Shown: positions 42,158-50,957 of the stretch, in pieces
Layout of the letters: every line of letters begins with the position of its first letter
Numbering within the stretch: the stretch's first letter is position 1
NCBI RefSeq assembly: GCF_001542405.1
Contig: NZ_LNCD01000065.1
Location: 1 to 64,000, forward strand
Source: Rhizobium altiplani
GTDB taxonomy: Bacteria; Pseudomonadota; Alphaproteobacteria; Rhizobiales; Rhizobiaceae
DNA: 64,000 nucleotides
Direction: 5' to 3'
Program-made: the position numbers and the translations under genes
Notes under the pieces: model-generated
Databases searched by the model: none
What the model saw: the letters and a program-made list of their open reading frames with translations, nothing else
Told to the model about the DNA's origin: nothing

Positions 42158-44347
42158 TCAGGCCGCCTTGGTCTTTGCCTTGCGTGAGAGATGGGCGACG
42201 ACGTTCTCGATCATCCGCATGCCGGCATCGCCGCCAAGCGTCATGATCGATTCCGGGTGGAACTGCACCGCCGCGATCGGCTCCTTGGTGTGCTCGATAC
42301 CCATGATCGTGCCGTCTTCGCTTTCCGCCGTGATCATGAATTCACGCGGCAGAGTCGATGGATCGGCGAAAATCGAGTGATAGCGGCCCACCGTCACTTC
42401 CTTGCCAAGGCCGGAGAAAACCAAACCAGGTTCAAGAATGCGGATACGCGACGGCTTGCCATGCATCGGCACTGCCAGATGGCGAAGCTCGCCGCCATAG
42501 GCTTCCGCCAATGCCTGCAGGCCGAGGCAGACGCCGAAGATCGGCAGGTTGCGCGCCCGCGCCTTCCTGATCGTCGCCTTGCAATCGAAGTCCTTCGGAT
42601 TGCCGGGCCCCGGCGACAGCACGACGAGATCAGGATCCAGCCGGTCGAAGATTTCCTCCGGCACCGGTGTGCGCACGGTGGAGACCGTCGCCCCTGTCTG
42701 GCGGAAATAATTCGCCAACGTGTGCACGAAACTGTCTTCGTGGTCGACGAGCAGGATCTTGACGCCCTTGCCGACGACGGCAACGTCGCGGCTGACCTTG
42801 CCGGAGTTGCCGGCCTTGGCATCGCGGATGGCGGAAAGCATGGCGGAGGCCTTCAGTTCGGTTTCGGCTTCTTCTTCGTGCGGATCGGAATCGTTGAGCA
42901 AGGTCGCCCCTGCCCGGACTTCGGCGATGCCGTCCTTGATGCGCACGGTGCGCAGCGTCAGGCCAGTGTTCATGTCGCCGTTGAAGCCAACCATGCCGAT
43001 CGCGCCGCCATACCAGGCGCGCGGGCTCTTCTCATGGCTTTCGATGAAGCGCATGGCCCAGAGTTTCGGCGCGCCGGTCACCGTCACGGCCCAGGCGTGG
43101 CTGAGGAAGCCGTCGAAGGCATCCATGTCGTCGCGAAGTCGGCCCTCGATGTGGTCGACGGTGTGGATGAGACGCGAATACATCTCGATCTGGCGGCGAC
43201 CGATGACCTTGACCGAACCTGGCTCGCAGACGCGTGACTTGTCGTTGCGGTCGACGTCCGAGCACATCGTCAACTCGGACTCGTCCTTCTTGGAATTCAA
43301 GAGCTTCAGGATCTGCTCGCTGTCGGCGATCGGATCATCCCCGCGTTTGATCGTGCCCGAGATCGGGCAGGTTTCGATGCGGCGGCCCGACACTCGCACG
43401 AACATCTCAGGCGAAGCACCGACGAGATATTCCTGGTTGCCGAGATTGATGAAGAAGGAATAGGGCGACGGGTTGATCGCCTTCAGCCGCTTGGAAATGT
43501 CGGACGGCTTGCTGTCGCAGCGTTCCATGAATTTCTGGCCGGGAACCACTTCGAAGAGGTCGCCCTTGCGGAAGCTTTCCTTCGCCTTGACGACAAGATC
43601 GGCGTATTCGCCGGGGCGATGATCGCTCTTCGGTGGGATGGCATCCGTGCGCTGGAAGGGTTCGGCAGGAATGTCGCCCGCCTTGCCCTCGGTGGAAAGC
43701 CCGCCCTTTTCGAAATCGTAGCGGTCGATCCAGGCTTTGGCCGAGTAGTTGTCGACGACGAGGATCTCATCCGGCAGGTAGAGCACCATGTCGCGCTGGT
43801 CGGCCGGGCGCGTCAGCTTCAGATTGATCGCATCGAACTGGAAGGCAAGATCGTAGCCGAAGGCGCCATAGAGGCCGAGGCTCGCATCCGCCTTCGAATG
43901 GAAGAGATCGGTGACGGCGCGCAGCACCGTAAAGACGGTGGGGATCTTCGAGCGTTCTTCCTCGGTAAACGCGCGCTCCGGCGTCTTCACCGTTAGGTCG
44001 AGACGGCGTGCCGAGGACGCACCGAGCACGAGGTCGGAAATTGTCTTCAAGCGCTCGGCGACAAAGGCGAGGATTACCGCACCACGCTCGTTGTAGGCTT
44101 CGATCCAAACCTGGCGGCCATTGCAGGAAATACCGAGCGGCGGATCGACGACGGCGGTGTCCCAACGTGTGTAACGGCCCGGATATTCGTAATTCGACGA
44201 GAAGACGGCACCGCGGCGCTCGTCGAGCTTGTCGATATAGGAGGAGACCGCATCGGCGTAAGGAATCGCGCGCCGCTGCCGGGTAACGGTGATACCGCCC
44301 CGGGTCTCGTAAATTTCCGCTCCGTCATCCCGAAGGATCGTTACCAT
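42158..44347 (-). CDS. trpE(G): Fused anthranilate synthase TrpE(G)
   Basis: This single 729-aa chain makes anthranilate from chorismate and glutamine, the first step to tryptophan. The N-terminal chorismate-binding part holds [30 protein letters not shown] and [15 protein letters not shown]; the C-terminal amidotransferase part holds [17 protein letters not shown], the catalytic Cys in [16 protein letters not shown], and the His-Glu pair in QFHPESI. Fusion of TrpE and TrpG is characteristic of rhizobia. Expression is controlled by the trpL attenuator directly upstream. Feedback by tryptophan is expected from the family. Confidence 0.96.
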   Translation of the reverse strand: MVTILRDDGAEIYETRGGITVTRQRRAIPYADAVSSYIDKLDERRGAVFSSNYEYPGRYTRWDTAVVDPPLGISCNGRQVWIEAYNERGAVILAFVAERLKTISDLVLGASSARRLDLTVKTPERAFTEEERSKIPTVFTVLRAVTDLFHSKADASLGLYGAFGYDLAFQFDAINLKLTRPADQRDMVLYLPDEILVVDNYSAKAWIDRYDFEKGGLSTEGKAGDIPAEPFQRTDAIPPKSDHRPGEYADLVVKAKESFRKGDLFEVVPGQKFMERCDSKPSDISKRLKAINPSPYSFFINLGNQEYLVGASPEMFVRVSGRRIETCPISGTIKRGDDPIADSEQILKLLNSKKDESELTMCSDVDRNDKSRVCEPGSVKVIGRRQIEMYSRLIHTVDHIEGRLRDDMDAFDGFLSHAWAVTVTGAPKLWAMRFIESHEKSPRAWYGGAIGMVGFNGDMNTGLTLRTVRIKDGIAEVRAGATLLNDSDPHEEEAETELKASAMLSAIRDAKAGNSGKVSRDVAVVGKGVKILLVDHEDSFVHTLANYFRQTGATVSTVRTPVPEEIFDRLDPDLVVLSPGPGNPKDFDCKATIRKARARNLPIFGVCLGLQALAEAYGGELRHLAVPMHGKPSRIRILEPGLVFSGLGKEVTVGRYHSIFADPSTLPREFMITAESEDGTIMGIEHTKEPIAAVQFHPESIMTLGGDAGMRMIENVVAHLSRKAKTKAA

Positions 44348-44389
44348 TGTTCCACTCCGTTATCGGGCCCGGATGACAGGCAGCCTTAA

Positions 44390-44424
44390 AAACAAAAAAG
44401 CCGCCTGGCGTTTTCCGGGCGGCT
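44390..44424 (-). terminator. trp attenuator terminator
   Basis: The minus strand forms AGCCGCC (complement of 44418-44424) with GGCGGCT (complement of 44399-44405), followed by a T-run. The segment GGCGGCCTC just after the trpL stop codon can pair with GAGCCGCC instead, giving the antiterminator. This is a classic translation-coupled attenuator. Confidence 0.88.
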
Positions 44425-44460
44425 CATCGTCGTCTTTGGACACGATTGGTCGAGGCCGCC

Positions 44461-44505
44461 TCAGCGAGCCCACCACCAAACTGCAATGTTCAAGGACGTG
44501 TTCAT
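44461..44505 (-). CDS. trpL: trp leader peptide
   Basis: This 14-aa peptide, MNTSLNIAVWWWAR, has three consecutive Trp codons, very close to the known S. meliloti leader. When tryptophan is scarce, ribosomes stall at these codons and the antiterminator forms; when it is plentiful the terminator at 44390-44424 forms. In S. meliloti the terminated RNA (rnTrpL) and the peptide (peTrpL) are reported to act in trans on other transcripts, so both products may be functional here. The promoter places the transcript start at or next to the AUG, so the leader message is leaderless. Confidence 0.92.
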   Translation of the reverse strand: MNTSLNIAVWWWAR

Positions 44506-44513
44506 GGGCGAAA

Positions 44514-44542
44514 TTGTTAGCGTGAGATCGGACCAAGCGCAA
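44514..44542 (-). promoter_or_regulatory. trp promoter
   Basis: The minus strand reads TTGCGC (44537-44542), a 17-base spacer and TAACAA (44514-44519); the -10 element ends 8 bases before the trpL ATG. Confidence 0.55.
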
Positions 44543-44560
44543 GAGCCGAAATCCGGGAAT

Positions 44561-44587
44561 AAAAAGGGCGGCACAACGGCCGCCCTT
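44561..44587 (-). terminator. Intrinsic terminator of the hemin receptor gene
   Basis: A 9-bp perfect stem (AAGGGCGGC/GCCGCCCTT) with a 6-base loop lies 9 bases beyond the receptor stop codon on the minus strand, followed by a T-run (complement of AAAAA at 44561-44565). It insulates the trp promoter from the receptor transcript. Confidence 0.85.
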
Positions 44588-44595
44588 CCCTCGCG

Positions 44596-46899
44596 TTAGA
44601 ACCGCTGTACGAGCGAGATCTTGAACACCCGGCCAGGCTCCGAATAGAAGTCCAGCGGTTGCGCCGTATTGCTATTGCTTGGGACCGTCGTGTTGTTGAG
44701 GTCCTTAAGCGCAACGGCGTTGTAGTAGGTCTTATCGAACAGGTTGTAGATGCCGCCCTGGATACGCAGCCCCTTGGTCTGTTCCGGCTCCCACCAGGCC
44801 GTCAGATCGACAACGCCATAGCCAGGTGCGTCGAAGGTCCTGGTGTTGCCGTCACTGCGCATGCCGGCGGAGGTGACAAGCGACAGGTCCGTGCCCCAGG
44901 TTTCGCGCTGATAGCCGGCGCCGACAATTGCCTTGAGCGGCGCGACCGAGCGCAGATACTCGTTCGTGTCGGTGTCCTTGCCGTAGGCATAAGCAAGCGA
45001 GCCGTGGAGGTTGATGCCGTTGTCGAAGAGCTTATGTGCCTCCAATTCGACGCCCGATATCTGGACGCGATTTCGATTGAAATAGCTGGTCAGGCCCGCC
45101 GGATAGAGCGGATTGGCGAAGCTGGTCTCACTGTCGATGAAGTTCCGGTAGAGATTGTGGAACGCCGTGACGCGACCGCCCGTATCGCTATCACCGAAGT
45201 TCGCGCCGATCTCGAAACCGTTCGCCGTTTCCGGCTTCAGGTCGGGATTGCCGACGGTAGCGTAACCGAAGGCAGGGTTGGAGAAATCAAGATAGAGTTC
45301 ATTGATGGTCGGCGCGCGGAAGGCCATTGACCATTGCGCAAAGAGTTCGACTGCGGGCGCGACCTGATAAGTTGCAAGCAGCTTCGGCGAGAAGCGCGAA
45401 CCGTCGCTTCCATCAGGCAGGCCGTTGGCCGCAAAGCCCGGATTGTCTTCAAAGGCGGCCGTCTGCTTCGGGTCGTAGTCGTACCAGTCAAAGCGCAAAC
45501 CGGGCGTGAGGGCAAAGCCGCTATTGCCGAAGGAGATCTTGTCATCGACGAAGAGGCCAAGGCGTGCTCCATCGACATCAGGAATATCAGCCTGGTCGGC
45601 ATGAAGATTCGGGCATGAAAAGGCCTTCGCGGTAGCGCTGGCAGTTCCGAGAATGCAAGCGTCGAGGCCGTCGATGAAGGATGTCGCGTTGAAGAGCGAG
45701 ACATCCCCGCCAATATTGACCTCGTGCTCAAATGTGCCCGTCGCAAAGCGGGACGTGAGGTTACCCGTCAAACCATAGTCGTTTTCCTGAATCTGGTTGT
45801 TGCGCAGCCAGGGGCCGGCGACGGTGCCGACGCGGGTACCCTCGGCACCTGCCTCACGGGTCAGACGCTGCCAGTAAAGGCTCATCCGTGCCGCATCAAA
45901 GGTCGAGTCAGCACTGGGCGCCTCGAACTGGTAATCCAACGAAACGCGTTCACGCCGATTGTCTTCCGTACCGTCATAGTCGCCGATCTTGTAGACTCGG
46001 GAAGAGCCGGTTGTTGCGCCCTGAAGGGTTTTCAGATCGGTCGTCGTATCGCGGCTGAAGCGTTCGGCGGTGATCCCAACCATGTGGCCGCCTTCCAGCT
46101 GCTGCCGCAGCTTGAAGAGCAGGTTGTTCTGGTCGTAGTCGGCCGGATTGGCCTCCGTGCGGGTCGGTCCGATGGTATCGACCTTGCCGTTGTTCTCGAT
46201 CTCATGCCCCTTTCGATACGAGCCCTGGAACAGGACAGAGGTGTTGTTGATCTTCTTTGCAACAGCCAGAGAACCGCCAGCGCTGCGGTCGGTACCGTCA
46301 TAGTCGAACTTGGTAACGCCGCCCCAATCACGGCCGGGCTCGATCAGATCCTCCGGCTCCAATGTGCGCAGGACAAATGCACCGGCGAGCGCGCCCGAAC
46401 CGGCGCGGCTGGAGTCCGCACCGCGTACGACATCCAGCGTCGAAAGCGATTGGAAGTCGAAGGTATTCATGCCGCCGTCGGCGTTGGTGGTGTCCGTGAT
46501 CGGGTTGGCGGCACGCGCAGCGTTCGACAGGAACGGGATCGGAACGCCATCCACCATCGTCGTAATGCGGGGACCACCAAGGCCGCGCAGGAAGGCACCG
46601 CCCTGCTTCGGCACATAGGTTACGCCCGGATCCACCGTGCGGCCAAAATCCGCAAGGTTGTTGACGTTCTTCTTGAGGATCGTTTCCTGCGTCGTCTGCG
46701 AGGCGAGCGGCGTGTCGGCAACGCTGCCGGGCTTAGCTGCAACGCGCTTGCCCTTGACCACGATCGGCTGCAGCACCGTGCTGTCGCCGGCAGACGCGGC
46801 GGGCTTCTCCGTCGTCTGTGCTAGTGAAATGGATGTAAGGCCGAGCGTGACGAATGCCGTGCAAGCCAAAAGAACCGAGCGCGAGTGCCGGACGATCAT
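44596..46899 (-). CDS. shmR: TonB-dependent hemin/haemoprotein receptor
   Basis: This 767-aa outer-membrane receptor has a signal peptide (VLLACTAFVTLGLTSISLAQ), a TonB-box-like/plug start (TVLQPIVVKGKR), a plug domain (GAFLRGLGGPRITTMVDGVP) and a 22-strand barrel ending in FKISLVQRF, the aromatic C-terminus used by the BAM machinery. The haem-receptor hallmarks FRAP (FRAPTINELYLDF) and NPDL (GNPDLKPE) are both present. Two TGA-N9-TCA iron-responsive motifs upstream point to RirA control. The S. meliloti counterpart is ShmR (HmuR). Haem permease genes are not in the window. Confidence 0.92.
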   Translation of the reverse strand: MIVRHSRSVLLACTAFVTLGLTSISLAQTTEKPAASAGDSTVLQPIVVKGKRVAAKPGSVADTPLASQTTQETILKKNVNNLADFGRTVDPGVTYVPKQGGAFLRGLGGPRITTMVDGVPIPFLSNAARAANPITDTTNADGGMNTFDFQSLSTLDVVRGADSSRAGSGALAGAFVLRTLEPEDLIEPGRDWGGVTKFDYDGTDRSAGGSLAVAKKINNTSVLFQGSYRKGHEIENNGKVDTIGPTRTEANPADYDQNNLLFKLRQQLEGGHMVGITAERFSRDTTTDLKTLQGATTGSSRVYKIGDYDGTEDNRRERVSLDYQFEAPSADSTFDAARMSLYWQRLTREAGAEGTRVGTVAGPWLRNNQIQENDYGLTGNLTSRFATGTFEHEVNIGGDVSLFNATSFIDGLDACILGTASATAKAFSCPNLHADQADIPDVDGARLGLFVDDKISFGNSGFALTPGLRFDWYDYDPKQTAAFEDNPGFAANGLPDGSDGSRFSPKLLATYQVAPAVELFAQWSMAFRAPTINELYLDFSNPAFGYATVGNPDLKPETANGFEIGANFGDSDTGGRVTAFHNLYRNFIDSETSFANPLYPAGLTSYFNRNRVQISGVELEAHKLFDNGINLHGSLAYAYGKDTDTNEYLRSVAPLKAIVGAGYQRETWGTDLSLVTSAGMRSDGNTRTFDAPGYGVVDLTAWWEPEQTKGLRIQGGIYNLFDKTYYNAVALKDLNNTTVPSNSNTAQPLDFYSEPGRVFKISLVQRF

Positions 46900-47008
46900 G
46901 AAAACAACCCCTTGAGAGAAATGTCACCGGGCTGGCTGGTCGTGGCGCGGTTGCGCTTTCGATGGGCTGGCTAGGCTTTCAGGCGAAGATTTCTCGCCTT
47001 CTTTTCGC

Positions 47009-47037
47009 CGCATAAAAAACATGACTATAATTGTCAA
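47009..47037 (-). promoter_or_regulatory. Hemin receptor promoter
   Basis: The minus strand shows TTGACA (47032-47037), a 17-base spacer and TATGCG (47009-47014). The TTGACA overlaps an iron-responsive motif, so a bound repressor would block polymerase. Confidence 0.65.
47022..47036. promoter_or_regulatory. Iron-responsive operator motif 1 (TGA-N9-TCA)
   Basis: TGACTATAATTGTCA fits the RirA iron-responsive operator TGA-N9-TCA and is close to a full dyad. It overlaps the -35 element of the hemin receptor promoter. Confidence 0.7.
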
Positions 47038-47058
47038 TATATCAGACCCGCGATATCT

Positions 47059-47073
47059 TGATTTAATAAGTCA
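47059..47073. promoter_or_regulatory. Iron-responsive operator motif 2 (TGA-N9-TCA)
   Basis: TGATTTAATAAGTCA is a second TGA-N9-TCA motif, centred 37 bases from the first and upstream of the -35 element. Two spaced copies suggest cooperative binding or an UP-element-like role. Confidence 0.6.
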
Positions 47074-47163
47074 TATTTACACCGCAGCAATCAACGTTGC
47101 GAAATTGCAACGAAAACCGCATCCGCACGTTCTCTCCCGGGGCGAACGTACAAGGGTGGATGT

Positions 47164-48015
47164 GTGAAGAAGATCATCGTGATACTGGCGGCGCTGAGCT
47201 GCATTGGCCTCCTGACCAACGCAGGCCTGCCGGAGAAAGGCCCTCGACCTGAAATCCGTCCGGGTAAATCAATTACAGCAAAACCCACGCCAGGACCTCC
47301 CCCTAAGCCCGAACCAAAACCGGAAAGGCCCGATACCGAAACGCCGCCGGTCACTCAGCCGCCTTCCGGCTCTTCTCCTCCGTTGGAAAAGCAGGGGCCG
47401 AAGCTCCCCTCCCAGCAGACGCTCGAGGAGCAACACCTGACAATCGCCCCCGAGAGCGATGCGGAACATTCTGAATGTGTGAAGGAGCTTCAGGCCCTTG
47501 GCGTCGTCTTCAAGGACATCTCGCGCATCGATGATGGCAACGGTTGCGGCATCGACAAGCCCATCAAGGTCACCGAGGTCCTTCCGGGCATCAAGATAAA
47601 ACCGGATGCCGTCTTCCGATGCCCCGTGGCTCTCGGCCTCGCCCGCTGGATGAAGGAGAGTGTCATCCCGGCCGCCCGCGTTGCCGCGCCGGATCAGGGG
47701 AGCATAGTCGGCATCAACCAGGCATCATCCTACATCTGTCGCCTGCGCAATGGTGCCGAGACCGGCAAGGTGTCCGAGCATGCCCGCGGCAACGCGATCG
47801 ACATCGCAAGTTTCAGCTTCGAAAAAGGGAAGGATATCGCCGTGCAGCCTCGCCGCGAGGATTCGACTCTGATCGGTGCCTTCCAGCGCACAGTCAGTTC
47901 CGCAGGCTGCCTCTTCTTCACGACAGTGCTGGATCCGGAAAGCGATGCAGCACACGAAACCCACTTCCACCTCGATGTCTTGGAACGCAAGGGCGGATAT
48001 CGCTACTGTCATTAG
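47164..48015 (+). CDS. Extensin-like C-terminal domain protein
   Basis: This 283-aa protein has a signal peptide (IIVILAALSCIGLLTNAG), a Pro/Lys-rich linker (residues about 30-75, with PKPEPKPERPDTETPP) and the bacterial extensin-like C-terminal domain: ECVKELQALGVVF, CGIDKPIKVTEV, CPVALGLARWM, GKVSEHARGNAIDIASFSF and AAHETHFHLDV. The His/Asp residues in SEHARGNAID and THFHLD resemble the metal site of LAS/DD-peptidase folds, so a peptidoglycan-related activity is possible. It starts with GTG and is divergent from the hemin receptor. The function is not established. Confidence 0.83.
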   Translation: MKKIIVILAALSCIGLLTNAGLPEKGPRPEIRPGKSITAKPTPGPPPKPEPKPERPDTETPPVTQPPSGSSPPLEKQGPKLPSQQTLEEQHLTIAPESDAEHSECVKELQALGVVFKDISRIDDGNGCGIDKPIKVTEVLPGIKIKPDAVFRCPVALGLARWMKESVIPAARVAAPDQGSIVGINQASSYICRLRNGAETGKVSEHARGNAIDIASFSFEKGKDIAVQPRREDSTLIGAFQRTVSSAGCLFFTTVLDPESDAAHETHFHLDVLERKGGYRYCH

Positions 48016-48068
48016 CAAGCTTCGCCAATGTCCCTTATCGCGGCTCTCGGCCATCCGTCGACGTCAAC

Positions 48069-48323
48069 TCACTTGTCCGAACGCCGCGTACAGACATAAG
48101 GCTTCTTGATGCAGGCTATCTTAGGCGTGGAGCAATTGGCCTTGGCGTCGACCACGGTACAGATCGAACATTGATCGTTGAACTCCACGCAGTCGGGATT
48201 GCCCTTCATGAAGTCGGCCATGCTTTGTTCGGTAGCAACCGACTCACCGGTCGCAGCGCTGCTTGCCATCACAGAAACAACTGCAGCCACGGCAAAAACG
48301 CAGCTTCGCCAATAGGCCGACAT
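48069..48323 (-). CDS. Small secreted cysteine-rich hypothetical protein
   Basis: This 84-aa protein begins MSAYWRSCVFAVAAVVSVMA, a signal peptide, and the mature part has about five cysteines (NPDCVEFNDQCSICTVVD, ANCSTPKIACIKKPYVC). It is probably a disulfide-stabilised periplasmic protein. I do not recognise the family. It lies 57 bases downstream of the fhs gene on the same strand and may be read from it. Confidence 0.65.
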   Translation of the reverse strand: MSAYWRSCVFAVAAVVSVMASSAATGESVATEQSMADFMKGNPDCVEFNDQCSICTVVDAKANCSTPKIACIKKPYVCTRRSDK

Positions 48324-48380
48324 TATCGGTTCCAAATTGATAGGCTGGGACAATAAGCTCTCCCCGTCCATAATCGAAGA

Positions 48381-50060
48381 TTAGAACAACCCTTCGATAT
48401 ACCCTTGATCGTTCAAGTAAATCCGCTCCGCCGACGGCGATCTCGGCAGGCCGGGCATGGTCATGATCTCGCCTGTGATGGCAACAACGAAGCCCGCGCC
48501 CGCCGATAGGCGAACTTCACGGACCGGCACGATATGCCCTTCCGGCGCACCCCGCAGGTTCGGATCGGTTGAGAAGGAGTACTGCGTCTTGGCCATGCAG
48601 ACCGGCAGGTGTCCATAACCCTGCTCTTCCCAGGCAAGCAATTGGTCCCTCACCGCCTTATCAGCGGTCACCTCTCCTGCGTGATAAATCTTCGAAGCGA
48701 CGATCTCGATCTTCTCGAACAGGGAGACATCGTCGGGATAAAGCGGCTCGAATCTCGACTGTCCCGATTCCGCGAGCTCGACCACCTTGTAAGCAAGCTC
48801 CTCGATACCGGCAGAGCCCTCGGCCCAGTGCCGGCAGAGGATCGCTTCTGCCCCGAGGCGCGAGACATACTCCTTCACCGCAGCGATTTCCGCATCGGTG
48901 TCCGAGATAAAATGATTAATGGCAACGACAACCGGAACGCCGAACTTGCGAACGTTGGCGACATGGCGCCCGAGATTGGAGCAGCCCTTTCTTAGCGCAG
49001 CGACATTCTCCGTTCCGAGATCTTCCTTCTTTACACCGCCGTTCATCTTGAGCGCACGCACCGTCGCAACGATGACGGCGGCATCCGGCTTCAGTCCCGC
49101 CTTGCGGCACTTGATATCGAAGAATTTCTCGGCTCCGAGATCCGCGCCGAAGCCCGCCTCGGTCACGACATAGTCGCCAAGCTTCAACGCCGTTTTCGTC
49201 GCAATCGCCGAGTTGCAGCCGTGGGCAATGTTGGCGAAGGGGCCGCCATGGACGAAGGCCGGATTGTTTTCCAGCGTCTGGACGAGGTTCGGCTGCATGG
49301 CGTCCTTCAGAAGAACCGCCATAGCCCCATCGGCCTTCAGGTCGCGGGCATAGACGGCCGACTTGTCGCGACGGTAGCCGATGATGATGTTGCCGAGGCG
49401 TTCTTCCAAATCCTCGAGGTCCTTGGCGAGGCAAAGAATGGCCATCACCTCGGAAGCGACCGTGATGTCGAAGCCGTTCTGCCGGGGAAAGCCGTTGGCC
49501 ACACCACCCAGCGAAGAGACCATCTCGCGCAGCGCCCGATCGTTCATATCCATGACGCGCCGCCACGTGACGCGCCTGAGGTCGATATCCTGTTCGTTGC
49601 CCCAATAGATGTGATTGTCGACCATCGCTGCGAGCAAATTGTGGGCCGACGTGATCGCATGGAAATCACCGGTGAAATGCAGGTTGATGTCTTCCATCGG
49701 AATGACCTGGGCATAGCCGCCACCCGCCGCCCCGCCCTTCACTCCGAAGCATGGCCCAAGCGAGGCCTCGCGGATGCAGACGATCGCCTTCTTGCCGATC
49801 CGGTTCAGCCCGTCGCCGAGACCGACGGTCGTTGTCGTCTTGCCCTCGCCTGCCGGGGTCGGATTGATTGCCGTGACGAGGATCAGCTTGCCGTCGGGCC
49901 TGTCTGCCTGCGCGGCAATGAATTGCGCGCTGAGCTTAGCCTTGTCATGCCCATAAGGCGCCAATTGCTCGGCCGGAATACCGAGCTTTGCACCGATCTC
50001 GAAGATCGGTCTCTTGTTCGCCGCGCGCGCGATCTCGATGTCGGACTTGTGTGCTGCCAT
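48381..50060 (-). CDS. fhs: Formate-tetrahydrofolate ligase
   Basis: This 559-aa enzyme makes 10-formyl-tetrahydrofolate from formate, ATP and tetrahydrofolate. Family marks are the P-loop-like [56 protein letters not shown], and [10 protein letters not shown] near the end. The ATG at 50060 ([17 protein letters not shown]) gives the normal length; a longer frame upstream is not supported. It supplies C1 units for purine and formylmethionine synthesis and can assimilate formate released by methoxy compounds. Confidence 0.95.
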   Translation of the reverse strand: MAAHKSDIEIARAANKRPIFEIGAKLGIPAEQLAPYGHDKAKLSAQFIAAQADRPDGKLILVTAINPTPAGEGKTTTTVGLGDGLNRIGKKAIVCIREASLGPCFGVKGGAAGGGYAQVIPMEDINLHFTGDFHAITSAHNLLAAMVDNHIYWGNEQDIDLRRVTWRRVMDMNDRALREMVSSLGGVANGFPRQNGFDITVASEVMAILCLAKDLEDLEERLGNIIIGYRRDKSAVYARDLKADGAMAVLLKDAMQPNLVQTLENNPAFVHGGPFANIAHGCNSAIATKTALKLGDYVVTEAGFGADLGAEKFFDIKCRKAGLKPDAAVIVATVRALKMNGGVKKEDLGTENVAALRKGCSNLGRHVANVRKFGVPVVVAINHFISDTDAEIAAVKEYVSRLGAEAILCRHWAEGSAGIEELAYKVVELAESGQSRFEPLYPDDVSLFEKIEIVASKIYHAGEVTADKAVRDQLLAWEEQGYGHLPVCMAKTQYSFSTDPNLRGAPEGHIVPVREVRLSAGAGFVVAITGEIMTMPGLPRSPSAERIYLNDQGYIEGLF

Positions 50061-50215
50061 CCCCGTTCCCCGGTTTTCTGCGCTCGATAGGCGCGCCCAT
50101 ATTGTTTCAACGGGATAGCGAAATATGCCGAGACTGTGAATAGCGCGCTGGTTGCCCAACGCTCATCCAAGCCGCTATCTGTCAGGCATTGATTCTAACA
50201 TTGCGAGGACCGGAC

Positions 50216-50740
50216 ATGAAATCACTCGAACTGATTGTCGAGCGCATCATCCTTTCGAGCCGTTGGATACTCGTCGCCTTCTATCTCGGTCTCGCTCTTG
50301 CGCTCGCCGTGTACGCCGTGTCCTTCGGTTACAAATTCCTTAAGGTGGCCGGCGGCGTGTTTGTCCTCAACGAGGGGGAAATGATCCTGGCCATGCTCGG
50401 CCTGATTGACGCAGCCCTGGTCGCGAGCCTCATCGTTATGGTGATGATCTCCGGGTACGAGAACTTCGTCAGCCGCTTTGACGAGAGCGAAGAGGACGTC
50501 TCGTTCATTGGCAAGCTCGACGCCGGCAGCCTCAAGGTCAAGGTGGCCTCGTCGATTGTGGCAATTTCATCGATTCACCTCCTCCAGGTCTTCCTGAATG
50601 CCGAGCAATACACCGACAGCAAAATCATGTGGCTGACGGCAATGCATCTTGCGTTCGTCGTCTCCGCGGTGATGCTCGGTTTCCTCGAGCAGCTGACAAA
50701 AAAGGCCAAGGGTGAAGGACAAGGTCTGATCGCCAAGTGA
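50216..50740 (+). CDS. UPF0114 membrane protein (YqhA-like)
   Basis: This 174-aa protein has three to four membrane helices (WILVAFYLGLALALAVYAVS; LAMLGLIDAALVASLIVMVM; SSIVAISSIHLLQVFL; LAFVVSAVMLGFLEQL) and matches UPF0114/TIGR00645. The ATG at 50216 follows GCGAGGA and gives the conserved start MKSLELIVERIIL. The function of the family is unknown. It is divergent from fhs. Confidence 0.88.
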   Translation: MKSLELIVERIILSSRWILVAFYLGLALALAVYAVSFGYKFLKVAGGVFVLNEGEMILAMLGLIDAALVASLIVMVMISGYENFVSRFDESEEDVSFIGKLDAGSLKVKVASSIVAISSIHLLQVFLNAEQYTDSKIMWLTAMHLAFVVSAVMLGFLEQLTKKAKGEGQGLIAK

Positions 50741-50820
50741 TTCGAAGACGCTTTGCGCTATTCTCCGGCGAACCCGTGTGCTTTCCTGCGGCGTAGAAGA
50801 GGAACTCGATTGTGCCTGAA

Positions 50821-50849
50821 GTTGCGTTTTTGGAAAACCAAAACGCAAC
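50821..50849. repeat. 10-bp perfect inverted repeat
   Basis: GTTGCGTTTT (50821-50830) and AAAACGCAAC (50840-50849) flank a 9-base spacer, 81 bases after the UPF0114 stop and 109 bases before the LuxR gene. It could end the UPF0114 transcript or serve as an operator for the LuxR regulator. Confidence 0.45.
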
Positions 50850-50957
50850 CATGGGACGATCCGCTGTGGTTAAAGTAATACATTTGAAATTAATCGCTGC
50901 GCGCCTCCCCGTTTCGCACTAGCAAATATATCAGTTTGCATATTCTATGGCGCTGAT

